Assembly: GCA_037439945.1 (NCBI GenBank)
Contig: JBBIVA010000004.1
Span: 5,450 to 69,449, forward strand
DNA length: 64,000 bases
Direction of reading: 5' to 3'
From: CALEUX01 sp037439945
Lineage (GTDB): Bacteria > Bacteroidota > Bacteroidia > Bacteroidales > Marinilabiliaceae
The position numbers were made by a program, and so were the translations under genes. Shown here piece by piece: positions 17,656 to 25,871 of this stretch (position 1 is the stretch's first letter; each line of letters starts with the position of its first letter). The notes below the pieces were generated by a model. It did no database searches and was not told the DNA's origin. It worked only from the letters and a program-made list of their open reading frames with translations.

Positions 17656-18684
17656 CTAAGTTCCAGCTTCTATAAATATTCTGTTGGATGATTCCCTTAC
17701 ATACAAACGCACCGGAATAATTTCTTCAATTCCATAACCTGGGTTGTTTCCTTCAACTATTCTAATAAGCGACCGGGCAGCTCTTACGCCCATATCAAAT
17801 GCGTTTTGTTCAACTGTTGTTAGTCTTGGGGCCATTAAATCGGCAAATGGCTCATTGGCAAAACCTACAACCCCAATATCATCCGGAATTTTATAGTCCA
17901 AAGTTAAAATTGCCTGGATTGCCCCTGATGCTGCAAAATCACCTGCACAAAAAAAAGCATCAACTTTGTTGTTTTTCAACAAATTGAGAGCATGCTCAAA
18001 GCCAGTCTCTTTTGTAATGGCGTTTTCAATAATTATTGATTGATCCAATGGCAGCGATGCCTCATCAAGGGCATATTTATACCCCTTAAGCCTCTCCTGA
18101 TAAACATTTACCCCAACCAATCCGGTTAAATGGGCAATCCGGGTATAACCGTTCCTTATTAAATGTTTAACTGCCATGTAAGCCCCTGTAAAATTGTCGT
18201 TAATTATGCGGGGCCCCGGAACAGTTTTATTTACCCTGTCAAACTGGACTACAGGAACTCCTTCTTTACTGCATTTAATTATATGGTCAAAATTTATTGT
18301 ATCAATCGAGTGCGACATTATTATACCGGCTACCCTGTTTTTAAACAATACATTTATAGCCTGCTTTTCCTTTAACTCTCTTTCGTGACTTTGACAAATT
18401 AAAAGATTATACCCCGATGGATTCAGTACTTCCTCAACTGCACTTATCACATGACTAAAGAAGTTCCTGTTTATCCGGGGTACTAACATACCAATAGTGT
18501 CACTTCGTCCTTTCCTTAAAGATGATGCAACAATATTGGGCTGATAACCTAATTCTTCTGCTTTCTGATGGACCCGAAGGCGAGTAACCTCGCTTACCCG
18601 CATATTGCCCGCCAATGCCCTGGAAACAGTAGAAGGTGTAACATCCAAGGCTTCAGCAATATCAATTATAGTAATGCGTTTCAT
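17656..18684 (-). CDS. LacI-family regulator of uronate genes
   Basis: A transcriptional regulator of 342 residues. The N-terminal HTH (ITIIDIAEALDVTPSTVSRAL, residues 3-23) and hinge helix (NIVASSLRKGRSDTIGMLVP) are followed by a periplasmic-binding-like effector domain (about 60-335). It is divergent from uxaC. A palindrome CAAACGTTTG lies inside its own promoter, and another (TCGTTAACGA) lies in the uxaC promoter. The likely effector is a uronate or KDG-type intermediate (inferred from context). Confidence 0.88.
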   Translation of the reverse strand: MKRITIIDIAEALDVTPSTVSRALAGNMRVSEVTRLRVHQKAEELGYQPNIVASSLRKGRSDTIGMLVPRINRNFFSHVISAVEEVLNPSGYNLLICQSHERELKEKQAINVLFKNRVAGIIMSHSIDTINFDHIIKCSKEGVPVVQFDRVNKTVPGPRIINDNFTGAYMAVKHLIRNGYTRIAHLTGLVGVNVYQERLKGYKYALDEASLPLDQSIIIENAITKETGFEHALNLLKNNKVDAFFCAGDFAASGAIQAILTLDYKIPDDIGVVGFANEPFADLMAPRLTTVEQNAFDMGVRAARSLIRIVEGNNPGYGIEEIIPVRLYVRESSNRIFIEAGT

Positions 18685-18708
18685 AAACTGACCCGGCTAA
18701 TATTATTA

Positions 18709-18726
18709 CAAAAATACAAACGTTTG
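18709..18726 (-). promoter_or_regulatory. lacI promoter with overlapping operator
   Basis: On the minus strand TATTTTTG (18716 to 18709) matches the -7 consensus TAnnTTTG. The perfect palindrome CAAACGTTTG (18717-18726), with the central CG typical of LacI-family operators, abuts it on the upstream side, between -33 and -7. This arrangement suggests autorepression. Confidence 0.6.
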
Positions 18727-18915
18727 CACATAAAACACAACAGAAATCTACTTTTTTTGGTTTTTGGGTAAAATAAAATAAGTGATATTTTACAAACCCC
18801 ACATGTAGTATATTATAGAATGTGTTTTTAAAAAACATGTATAAGCATAAGAATCTTAATATTACAAATTACCTTATATTTTTTTAAATACTCTTAAAGA
18901 ATTTACATTAATTTT

Positions 18916-18960
18916 CTTGCAAAAAAAGTAAAGCTGTTATATCTTCGTGTTCGTTAACGA
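18916..18960 (+). promoter_or_regulatory. uxaC promoter and candidate operator
   Basis: CTTG (18916-18919), a 20-base gap and TATCTTCG (18940-18947) resemble the Bacteroidota promoter. Immediately downstream the perfect palindrome TCGTTAACGA (18951-18960) sits where a repressor would block initiation, 12 bases before the uxaC ATG. Confidence 0.5.
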
Positions 18961-18972
18961 CAATTTAATTAT

Positions 18973-20367
18973 ATGGCAAATTTTATTCATCCCGATTTCA
19001 TTTTAGAAAATAAAACTGCGCAAAAACTCTATCATGACTACGCTGAGAAGCTACCAATTGTTGATTTTCACTGCCATCTTTCACCAAAACTGATTGCCGA
19101 TAACCATCAGTTTGACAGCCTTGGGCAAATTTGGCTTGAAGGTGATCACTACAAATGGAGGGCAATGCGCACAAACGGTGTTGACGAAGAATACTGCACA
19201 GGTAAACACTCTTTTCGCGATAAATTCCAGAAATGGGCTGAAACATTACCTTACACAATTGGAAACCCGCTGCATCACTGGGCTCATCTTGAGTTGGCAA
19301 GGTATTTCAATATTTTTGAATTACTTACACCGTCAAACGCAGGTAAAATATATGATAAGGCCACCGAAATGTTGCGCCAGGATGACTTTACAACCCAAAA
19401 CATCCTGAAAAAAATGAATGTTGATGTTGTGGGTACAACAGATGATCCTATTGATAACCTGGAACATCACAAAGCCCTTATTAATTTTAGCGTTAAAATA
19501 AGACCAACCTTCAGGCCCGACAATGTTCTGAAAACAGAAGACCCTGCTTTTTTCCTTGGTTATATAAAAAAACTTGAGGCAGCCTCGGGTAAATCAATAT
19601 CAAACCTAGGTGAGCTTATTTCTGCTCTTGACGACCGCCATGCATATTTTAACAGTATAGGTTGCAAAGCATCGGACCATGGACTTGACAGATTATACTA
19701 TACGGCTGAATTTAAAAAAGGTGCTGAAAAGTCATTCGAAAAACTATTGGCCGGCCAATCCATAACCGGTGAAGAAACAGAAGGTTACAGAACCTATGTA
19801 ATGTACGAGCTATGTAAAATGAACCACAAACGTGGCTGGGTACAGCAGTTCCATTTAGGTGCAATGCGCAACAATAATACACGTATGTTCCGCAAACTTG
19901 GGGCCGATGTTGGTTTTGATTCAATCGGCAATTCACAGGACGCTGTTAAAATTTCAAGGTTCATGGATTTGTTGGATACCGAAGATAAATTGGCTAAAAC
20001 AATTTTGTACAACCTTAACCCTGCCGACAACGAAATGTTTGTTACCATGTTGGGGAATTTTCAGGATGGCAGGACACCAGGAAAAATACAATATGGGGCA
20101 GGTTGGTGGTTTCTTGACCAGAAAGTGGGCATGGAGAAACACCTGAGAGACTTATCAGTACTTGGTTTAACTGCAAGATTTGTTGGTATGGTTACAGATT
20201 CGAGGAGTTTCCTGTCATACCCGAGACATGAATATTTCCGCAGAATTTTATGCAATTACCTCGGGACCGAAATTGAAAAGGGACTCATTCCAAATGATCC
20301 GGAACTCTTAAAAAAGGTTGTTGAAGATATTTGCTACTTCAACCCAATGAATTATTTTGAATTTTAA
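18973..20367 (+). CDS. uxaC: Uronate isomerase
   Basis: Glucuronate/galacturonate isomerase of the amidohydrolase-fold UxaC family, 464 residues. It converts D-galacturonate to D-tagaturonate (and glucuronate to fructuronate) in the cytoplasm. Characteristic segments are VDFHCHLSPK (about residues 30-39, metal-binding HxH), HYKWRAMRTNGV, VVGTTDDP and QFHLGAMRNNN. It is the first gene of a plus-strand run reaching gnd, divergent from the LacI regulator. Confidence 0.97.
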   Translation: MANFIHPDFILENKTAQKLYHDYAEKLPIVDFHCHLSPKLIADNHQFDSLGQIWLEGDHYKWRAMRTNGVDEEYCTGKHSFRDKFQKWAETLPYTIGNPLHHWAHLELARYFNIFELLTPSNAGKIYDKATEMLRQDDFTTQNILKKMNVDVVGTTDDPIDNLEHHKALINFSVKIRPTFRPDNVLKTEDPAFFLGYIKKLEAASGKSISNLGELISALDDRHAYFNSIGCKASDHGLDRLYYTAEFKKGAEKSFEKLLAGQSITGEETEGYRTYVMYELCKMNHKRGWVQQFHLGAMRNNNTRMFRKLGADVGFDSIGNSQDAVKISRFMDLLDTEDKLAKTILYNLNPADNEMFVTMLGNFQDGRTPGKIQYGAGWWFLDQKVGMEKHLRDLSVLGLTARFVGMVTDSRSFLSYPRHEYFRRILCNYLGTEIEKGLIPNDPELLKKVVEDICYFNPMNYFEF

Positions 20368-20445
20368 ATAAAACAGTAACCCCGATGGGTAAGTTATGAA
20401 ATTTGTTTAATGTTATAAAGCAGAAAATGATATTTGAATTTAACT

Positions 20446-20491
20446 TTTCATCCGTAAATTATTTTTTGATTAAGGCCGGATAGCCTGCCCC
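20446..20491 (-). repeat. Tail fragment of the 172-bp start-codon repeat
   Basis: On the minus strand this reads GGGGCAGGCTATCCGGCCTT, then an A/T-rich spacer and TTTACGGATGAAAA. It matches the last 45 bases of the repeat copies at 30390 and 59114. The ATG here is followed by AAA AGT TAA, so it starts nothing. Confidence 0.6.
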
Positions 20492-20526
20492 AATATATTT
20501 TAATTCTAATTTTAACTATAATAAAA

Positions 20527-21564
20527 ATGAAACCAAAAGTTGTTTCTTTCGGAGAAATAATGTTGAGATTATCCACACCAGGATACCAGCGATTTGCACA
20601 AGCTACGTCATTTGATGCATGTTATGGAGGTGGCGAAGCTAATGTTGCCGTTTCATTGGCGAACTATGGAATTGACTCCTCGTTTGTTACAGCGTTACCA
20701 AAAAATGACCTTGGACGTGCCTGTCATATGGAATTGATGAAATATGGTGTAGAAACGGATAATATTAAGTTTGGAGGCGAAAGACTCGGTATTTATTTCC
20801 TTGAAACCGGTGCGGTTGCAAGGGCAAGCAAGGTTGTTTATGACCGTGCCCACTCATCTTTTTCACAGGTTAAAAAAGGCGATTTTGATTGGGACAAAAT
20901 ACTTGATGGTGTTTCATGGTTTCACTGGACAGGGATTACCCCTGCTGTTTCACAGGGAGCTGCTGATGCCTGCCTTGAAGCTATTCAAACTGCAAACAGA
21001 AAAGGTGTTACAGTATCATGTGATTTAAACTACCGTAAAAATTTATGGAAATATGGTAAAAAGGCAGGAGAAGTTATGCCTGTCCTTGTTGCCGGATGTG
21101 ATGTGGTTTTAGGAAACGAAGAAGATGCCGAAATGGTGCTTGGAATTAAACCTGAAGGAGTTAACATAACGGGTGGACATGTTGAAGCTGAAGCATACCG
21201 AAGTGTTTCTGAACAAATTATGAAGCAGTTCCCAAGGGTTAAAAAAGTAATTACTACTTTACGCGGGTCAGTAAATGCCAATCATAATTCATGGTCGGGA
21301 GTTTTATTCGATGGCAAAAACCTTTATACAGCCCCAACTTATCAGATTACCCATATTGTTGACCGCGTAGGTGGTGGCGACTCTTTTATGGGTGGTTTAA
21401 TTTATGGATTACTAACCTACACCGGTAATGATGAGAAAGCCCTGAATTTTGCTACAGCTGCATCCTGCTTAAAACATACAATACTTGGCGACTTTAACCA
21501 GGTTACTGTAGACGAGGTTGAAAAACTGATGGGGGGCGATGCATCAGGAAGAGTTTCGAGGTAA
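20527..21564 (+). CDS. kdgK: 2-keto-3-deoxygluconate kinase
   Basis: A PfkB/ribokinase-fold sugar kinase of 345 residues that phosphorylates KDG to KDPG. GGEANVAVSLANYGIDSSF near the N-terminus is the substrate-binding region, and DRVGGGDSFMGG holds the anion hole and catalytic base Asp285. It stands in front of the KDPG aldolase gene (94 bases), which supports KDG as substrate. A second PfkB kinase, clearly different in sequence, lies in the same run at 23311-24390. Confidence 0.93.
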   Translation: MKPKVVSFGEIMLRLSTPGYQRFAQATSFDACYGGGEANVAVSLANYGIDSSFVTALPKNDLGRACHMELMKYGVETDNIKFGGERLGIYFLETGAVARASKVVYDRAHSSFSQVKKGDFDWDKILDGVSWFHWTGITPAVSQGAADACLEAIQTANRKGVTVSCDLNYRKNLWKYGKKAGEVMPVLVAGCDVVLGNEEDAEMVLGIKPEGVNITGGHVEAEAYRSVSEQIMKQFPRVKKVITTLRGSVNANHNSWSGVLFDGKNLYTAPTYQITHIVDRVGGGDSFMGGLIYGLLTYTGNDEKALNFATAASCLKHTILGDFNQVTVDEVEKLMGGDASGRVSR

Positions 21565-21658
21565 TACCAGAGAAAACAGTATTTAAGATGGTTATGATTT
21601 AATTTGTTAGTTCATAAAATCTACCCATCTTAAATCTACAATCAAATAATCTAATATT

Positions 21659-22330
21659 ATGGCAAAATATAGTCGAAGTGAGGTTTTTTCGGCAATGAAA
21701 TCTACAGGTGTAGTGCCGGTATTTTTTCATTCTGATTTAGAAGTTTGTAAAAACGTTGTTAAAGCATGTTATGATGGGGGTATAAGGGTTTTTGAGTTTG
21801 TTAACCGTGGCGACTTTGCGCACGAAATATTCAGCGAGCTTAACAAATATGCTTTAAAAGAACTGCCCGGGATGATAATGGGTGCCGGATCACTTGTTGA
21901 CCCGGCTACTACTGCCATTTATATTCAGGCAGGTGCAAATTTCATAGTTTCTCCATTACTAAATGAAGAGATGGCAAAAATTTGTAACCGCCGTGGCGTT
22001 TCATGGTCACCCGGTTGCGGTACAATCTCTGAAATTAATAAGGCACAGGAACTGGGGGCAGAAGTAGTTAAGTTATTCCCGGCCTCTGAAATAGGGGGCC
22101 CTTCGTTTGTTAAAGCTGTAAAGGGCCCAATGCCCTGGACAAACATAATGCCAACAGGTGGGGTTGATACAACCGAACCGAACCTGAGGGAGTGGTTCGA
22201 TGCAGGTGTGGTATGTGTTGGAATGGGATCAAACCTTTTTCCAAAGGAGATTATGGCATCAAAGAACTATGGTGCTTTAACACAAAAAGTTACCGAATTA
22301 ATGGAAACACTTAATAAAGTTAAAAAATAA
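21659..22330 (+). CDS. eda: KDPG / KHG aldolase
   Basis: A class I aldolase of 223 residues that cleaves 2-keto-3-deoxy-6-phosphogluconate to pyruvate and glyceraldehyde-3-phosphate. The Schiff-base lysine Lys138 lies in VVKLFPA, the acid/base Glu46 in FEFVNRG, and the core motif SPGCGTISEINKAQELGAE is intact. It is 5 bases upstream of the SDR reductase gene, so the two are almost certainly cotranscribed. Confidence 0.95.
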   Translation: MAKYSRSEVFSAMKSTGVVPVFFHSDLEVCKNVVKACYDGGIRVFEFVNRGDFAHEIFSELNKYALKELPGMIMGAGSLVDPATTAIYIQAGANFIVSPLLNEEMAKICNRRGVSWSPGCGTISEINKAQELGAEVVKLFPASEIGGPSFVKAVKGPMPWTNIMPTGGVDTTEPNLREWFDAGVVCVGMGSNLFPKEIMASKNYGALTQKVTELMETLNKVKK

Positions 22331-22335
22331 CCATT

Positions 22336-23184
22336 ATGAATTCTCCAATTGAAAAACTCAATCTTGAAGGAAAAGTTGGTGTTATTACCGGTGGTGGTGG
22401 AGTAATATGCTCCACCATGGCTAAAGCTATGGCTATGAATGGAATAAAAACAGCAATTCTTGACCTTAACCTTGAAGCGGCCGAAATTGTAGCCTCTGAA
22501 ATTAAATCAACTACCGGAATTGAATCAATTGGCTTATCGGCTAACGTCCTTAATCGTGAATCGTTGGAAGAAGCAAAAAAAATAATCAACCAGAAACTTG
22601 GTAAAATTGATTTTCTTATAAACGGGGCGGGTGGTAATGCTGCAACAGCAACATCAAAGGTTGAAAAAATGTCCCTTACCGACAATCCGGAAGATACATT
22701 CTTCGGATTACAGATTGAAGGTTTTGATAAAACCTTTGACCTGAACTTTAAAGGAACCCTTTTGCCTACATTGGTTTTTGCAACCGATATGATTGAAAAA
22801 CAAAGCGGGGGAATCGTAAACATATCATCAATGAACTCATACAGGCCACTTACCAGAATTGCGGCCTATTCAGCATCAAAAGCGGCTATAAACAATTTTA
22901 CGCAATGGCTTTCAGTTCATTTTGCAAAAACAGGCGTAAGGGTTAATGCTATTGCTCCGGGATTTTTACTGACAAACCAAAACAGGTTTTTACTGGTTGA
23001 TGAAAATACAGGCGAATCAACTCCACGCGGGAAAAAAATTATTAACGGAACTCCTATGGAACGTTATGGCACACCGGAAGAACTCTCAGGAACCCTTATT
23101 TATCTTTTATCAGACTGGTCGAAATTCATTACCGGAATAGTTATTCCTGTTGATGGTGGATTTAGCGCCTACAGTGGTGTATAA
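22336..23184 (+). CDS. uxuB: SDR fructuronate reductase (D-mannonate oxidoreductase)
   Basis: A short-chain dehydrogenase of 282 residues. TGGGGVICSTMAKAMA (about residues 18-33) binds the nucleotide, NGAGGNAAT is the NNAG-type motif, and YSASK holds the catalytic Tyr and Lys. The insertion with an FFGLQIEGFDKTFDLNFKGT segment is typical of SDR-type fructuronate reductases (the YjmF/UxuB type), which replace the long-chain UxuB of enterobacteria. It would make D-mannonate from D-fructuronate supplied by UxaE. It lies between eda and a second PfkB kinase. Confidence 0.85.
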   Translation: MNSPIEKLNLEGKVGVITGGGGVICSTMAKAMAMNGIKTAILDLNLEAAEIVASEIKSTTGIESIGLSANVLNRESLEEAKKIINQKLGKIDFLINGAGGNAATATSKVEKMSLTDNPEDTFFGLQIEGFDKTFDLNFKGTLLPTLVFATDMIEKQSGGIVNISSMNSYRPLTRIAAYSASKAAINNFTQWLSVHFAKTGVRVNAIAPGFLLTNQNRFLLVDENTGESTPRGKKIINGTPMERYGTPEELSGTLIYLLSDWSKFITGIVIPVDGGFSAYSGV

Positions 23185-23310
23185 AAAGTTTATACCAAAT
23201 TAAGCATTATTAAAATCAGGTTATTCTTTAATTGATTCAAATCTGTAAGTAAAACTATAAATAATATGATTACCTGATTTATTTTTATTTAACCCTTAAT
23301 ATCTGGTCTT

Positions 23311-24390
23311 ATGAGTATCGAATTAAAAAAAGAGTATAAATGGTCGCTTATAGTGCCAACAAGCATGGGGGTAAGGATTACCCCTGCCAATGGTCAGCCG
23401 GTGCACAGCAGCGATACATTTTTTATGCAGGCAACCAGTGCTGAAACAAATGTTGCCAGCATCCCTTCTTATCTTGGTTTACCCGTTAAAGTGCTCACTA
23501 CATTTGTTAAAGATAGCCCTATAGCTCAGTTTATTAAAAGCAACCTTAAGAACCGCCATATGGATTATGAAGGCGTAGAAGTTGAGCAGGGTGACCCATG
23601 GGGATACCGTCACCAGTTTAACATTGCCGACAGTGGCTTTGGTGCCCGTGGGCCAAGAGTTCAAAACGACAGGGCCGGTGAAGTTGGCCGCACATTAAAT
23701 GTGAAAGATTTTGATTTAGACCGTATTTTTGGTAAAGAAGGTGTACTGGTAGTTCATTTATCGGGACTAATTGGAGCTTTATCGCCCGAAACAAGCAATT
23801 TTTGCCTTGAGCTTGCCAGAGCTGCAAAAAAATACGGAACCCGTATCTCATTTGATTTGAACCACAGAGCATCATTCTGGAAGGGACGTGAAAAAGAACT
23901 CAGGGCTATTTTTACTGAGATAGCATCTGTTTCAGATATATTAATTGGTAATGAAGAGGATTTCCAACTTTGCCTGGGCATTGAAGGACCTGAGGCCGGA
24001 GGTAAAGCCATAACCGACAAAATTGACAGCTTCAAGGAAATGATAATGAGAGTAAAAAAAGCCTTTCCTAATGCATCGGTATTTGCAACTACTTTAAGAC
24101 AGGTAATAAATGCCAATGAACACCTTTGGGGAGCAATTATGCTTGAAGGTAATAACTGGCATATTGTTGAACCTCGTGAAATAAGAGTTCTTGACCGTAT
24201 TGGCGGTGGCGATGGTTTTGTTGGAGGGATGATATATGGAATACTGAAAAATTGGGAACCTCAAAAATGGATTCAGTTTGGATGGGCTACCGGTGCACTT
24301 GCAACTACTTTTATAACTGATTATGCACAACCTGCCGATGAAGATATGGTTTGGAGTATTTGGGGTGGAAATGCAAGGGTAAGAAGATAG
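23311..24390 (+). CDS. Second PfkB-family sugar or sugar-acid kinase
   Basis: A ribokinase-fold kinase of 359 residues. The catalytic motif DRIGGGDGFVGG (Asp301) and the SAETNVASIPSYLGLPVKV nucleoside-side motif are intact. It is a distant relative of kdgK in the same run and differs in the lid region (GARGPRVQNDRAGEVGRTLN). Since kdgK already covers KDG, this kinase should have another substrate. Its place directly before a LarA-like enzyme and 6-phosphogluconate dehydrogenase makes D-gluconate an attractive candidate. That is inferred from context, not seen in the sequence. Confidence 0.8.
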   Translation: MSIELKKEYKWSLIVPTSMGVRITPANGQPVHSSDTFFMQATSAETNVASIPSYLGLPVKVLTTFVKDSPIAQFIKSNLKNRHMDYEGVEVEQGDPWGYRHQFNIADSGFGARGPRVQNDRAGEVGRTLNVKDFDLDRIFGKEGVLVVHLSGLIGALSPETSNFCLELARAAKKYGTRISFDLNHRASFWKGREKELRAIFTEIASVSDILIGNEEDFQLCLGIEGPEAGGKAITDKIDSFKEMIMRVKKAFPNASVFATTLRQVINANEHLWGAIMLEGNNWHIVEPREIRVLDRIGGGDGFVGGMIYGILKNWEPQKWIQFGWATGALATTFITDYAQPADEDMVWSIWGGNARVRR

Positions 24391-24482
24391 ATATTAAAAT
24401 ATCTTTTTTCAATAAACCCAAATGACCAATCAGGGATAAAAAAGAATTAGTTAGTTAACATTAACAACTAAAAATTTAAACC

Positions 24483-25757
24483 ATGGTATATTACAGGCGT
24501 GGGTCAGAGAATGATGTATTAACTTCTGAAGATTTAAAAACAGCACTTTATGCTGCCCTTGATAAACTCGGTGAGAAAAAAAGAGTCCTTGCCATTCCCC
24601 CTGATTATACACGTTATCATTCAAGGGCCGGTGAGTTAACTTCATACACTTATGAATATTACAAAAACAATCTTGTAGATATTCTACCTGCCCTTGGAAC
24701 GCATAGTCCAATGTCCGATCATGAAATCAGCCACATGTTCCCGGGTGTACCAAATAATCTGTTCAGAATTCATGACTGGCGTAACGATGTTGTTACCCTT
24801 GGTTTTGTGCCGGCTGATTACATAAAAGAAATTACCGGTGGACGTATTAATTATGAATGGCCTGCCCAGGTTAATAAACTTCTTATTGATGGTAATCATG
24901 ACCTTATATTGTCAATTGGCCAGGTTGTTCCCCATGAAGTTATAGGAATGGCCAACTACAACAAAAACATTTTTGTTGGAACCGGTGGCTCCGAAGGAAT
25001 TAATAAAAGTCACTTTATTGGTGCTGCATACGGAATGGAACGAATAATGGGAAGGGCAACCAATCCGGTACGTAAGGTATTGAATTATGCGTCAGAGAAT
25101 TACACAAGTCATTTGCCAATTATATATGTACAAACGGTTGTGGGCAGGGCAAACGATGGAAAACTTGTTACGCGTGGAATTTTTATTGGTGATGATGAGG
25201 AAGTTTTTGAAATGGCCGCTGATTTATCAATAAAAGTGAATTTTGAAATGGTTCAGGAACCCCTTAAAAAAGTGGTGGTTTATCTTGACCCATCTGAATT
25301 TAAAAGCACATGGTTAGGAAATAAAAGTATATACAGAACCAGAATGGCATTGGCCGATGGCGCTGAACTCATAGTACTGGCACCCGGACTTAAAGAGTTT
25401 GGAGAAGATAAAACCATCGACAAACTGATTCGGAAATATGGTTATTGTGGCACTCCAAAAACATTACATGCTGTTGAATCAAACCCTGAAATGAAAAGCA
25501 ATCTTGGTGCTGCTGCCCACCTTATTCATGGAAGCTCTGAGGGGCGTTTTTCGGTTACCTATTGCCCGGGGTTTTTAACCCAAGAGGAAATTGAGTCTGT
25601 TCACTTTAATTATGCAGATTTAAATGAAATGACAAAATTATATGACCCCGAAAAACTTAACGACGGGAAAAATATTTTGCAAAATGGCGAAGAAATATTT
25701 TATATCTCAAACCCGGCCGTTGGATTGTGGGCACATGGCGACCGTTTCAAAGACTAA
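24483..25757 (+). CDS. LarA-like nickel-pincer racemase/epimerase
   Basis: A protein of 424 residues, the same length as lactate racemase LarA. Residues matching the LarA active site can be placed: Asp41 and Arg44 (DYTR), His74 (GTHSPM), His151 (PHEVIG), Lys161 exactly 10 residues later (the pincer-attachment lysine) and His177 exactly 16 after that. The spacing equals LarA His174, Lys184 and His200. Such enzymes epimerise 2-hydroxy acids, and a gluconate 2-epimerase subgroup is known. In this operon D-mannonate/D-gluconate 2-epimerase is the best guess. No larB, larC or larE cofactor genes are in the window. Confidence 0.82.
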   Translation: MVYYRRGSENDVLTSEDLKTALYAALDKLGEKKRVLAIPPDYTRYHSRAGELTSYTYEYYKNNLVDILPALGTHSPMSDHEISHMFPGVPNNLFRIHDWRNDVVTLGFVPADYIKEITGGRINYEWPAQVNKLLIDGNHDLILSIGQVVPHEVIGMANYNKNIFVGTGGSEGINKSHFIGAAYGMERIMGRATNPVRKVLNYASENYTSHLPIIYVQTVVGRANDGKLVTRGIFIGDDEEVFEMAADLSIKVNFEMVQEPLKKVVVYLDPSEFKSTWLGNKSIYRTRMALADGAELIVLAPGLKEFGEDKTIDKLIRKYGYCGTPKTLHAVESNPEMKSNLGAAAHLIHGSSEGRFSVTYCPGFLTQEEIESVHFNYADLNEMTKLYDPEKLNDGKNILQNGEEIFYISNPAVGLWAHGDRFKD

Positions 25758-25871
25758 AAACAAGGTAAAAGGTAAAAGATAATAGAGAAAGAGAATAAAT
25801 GTAAAATCAAATTGAACCTGATCATCTAAAATCTATAATGTATAAATAAACCCCTTAAAATCAAATAAAAA

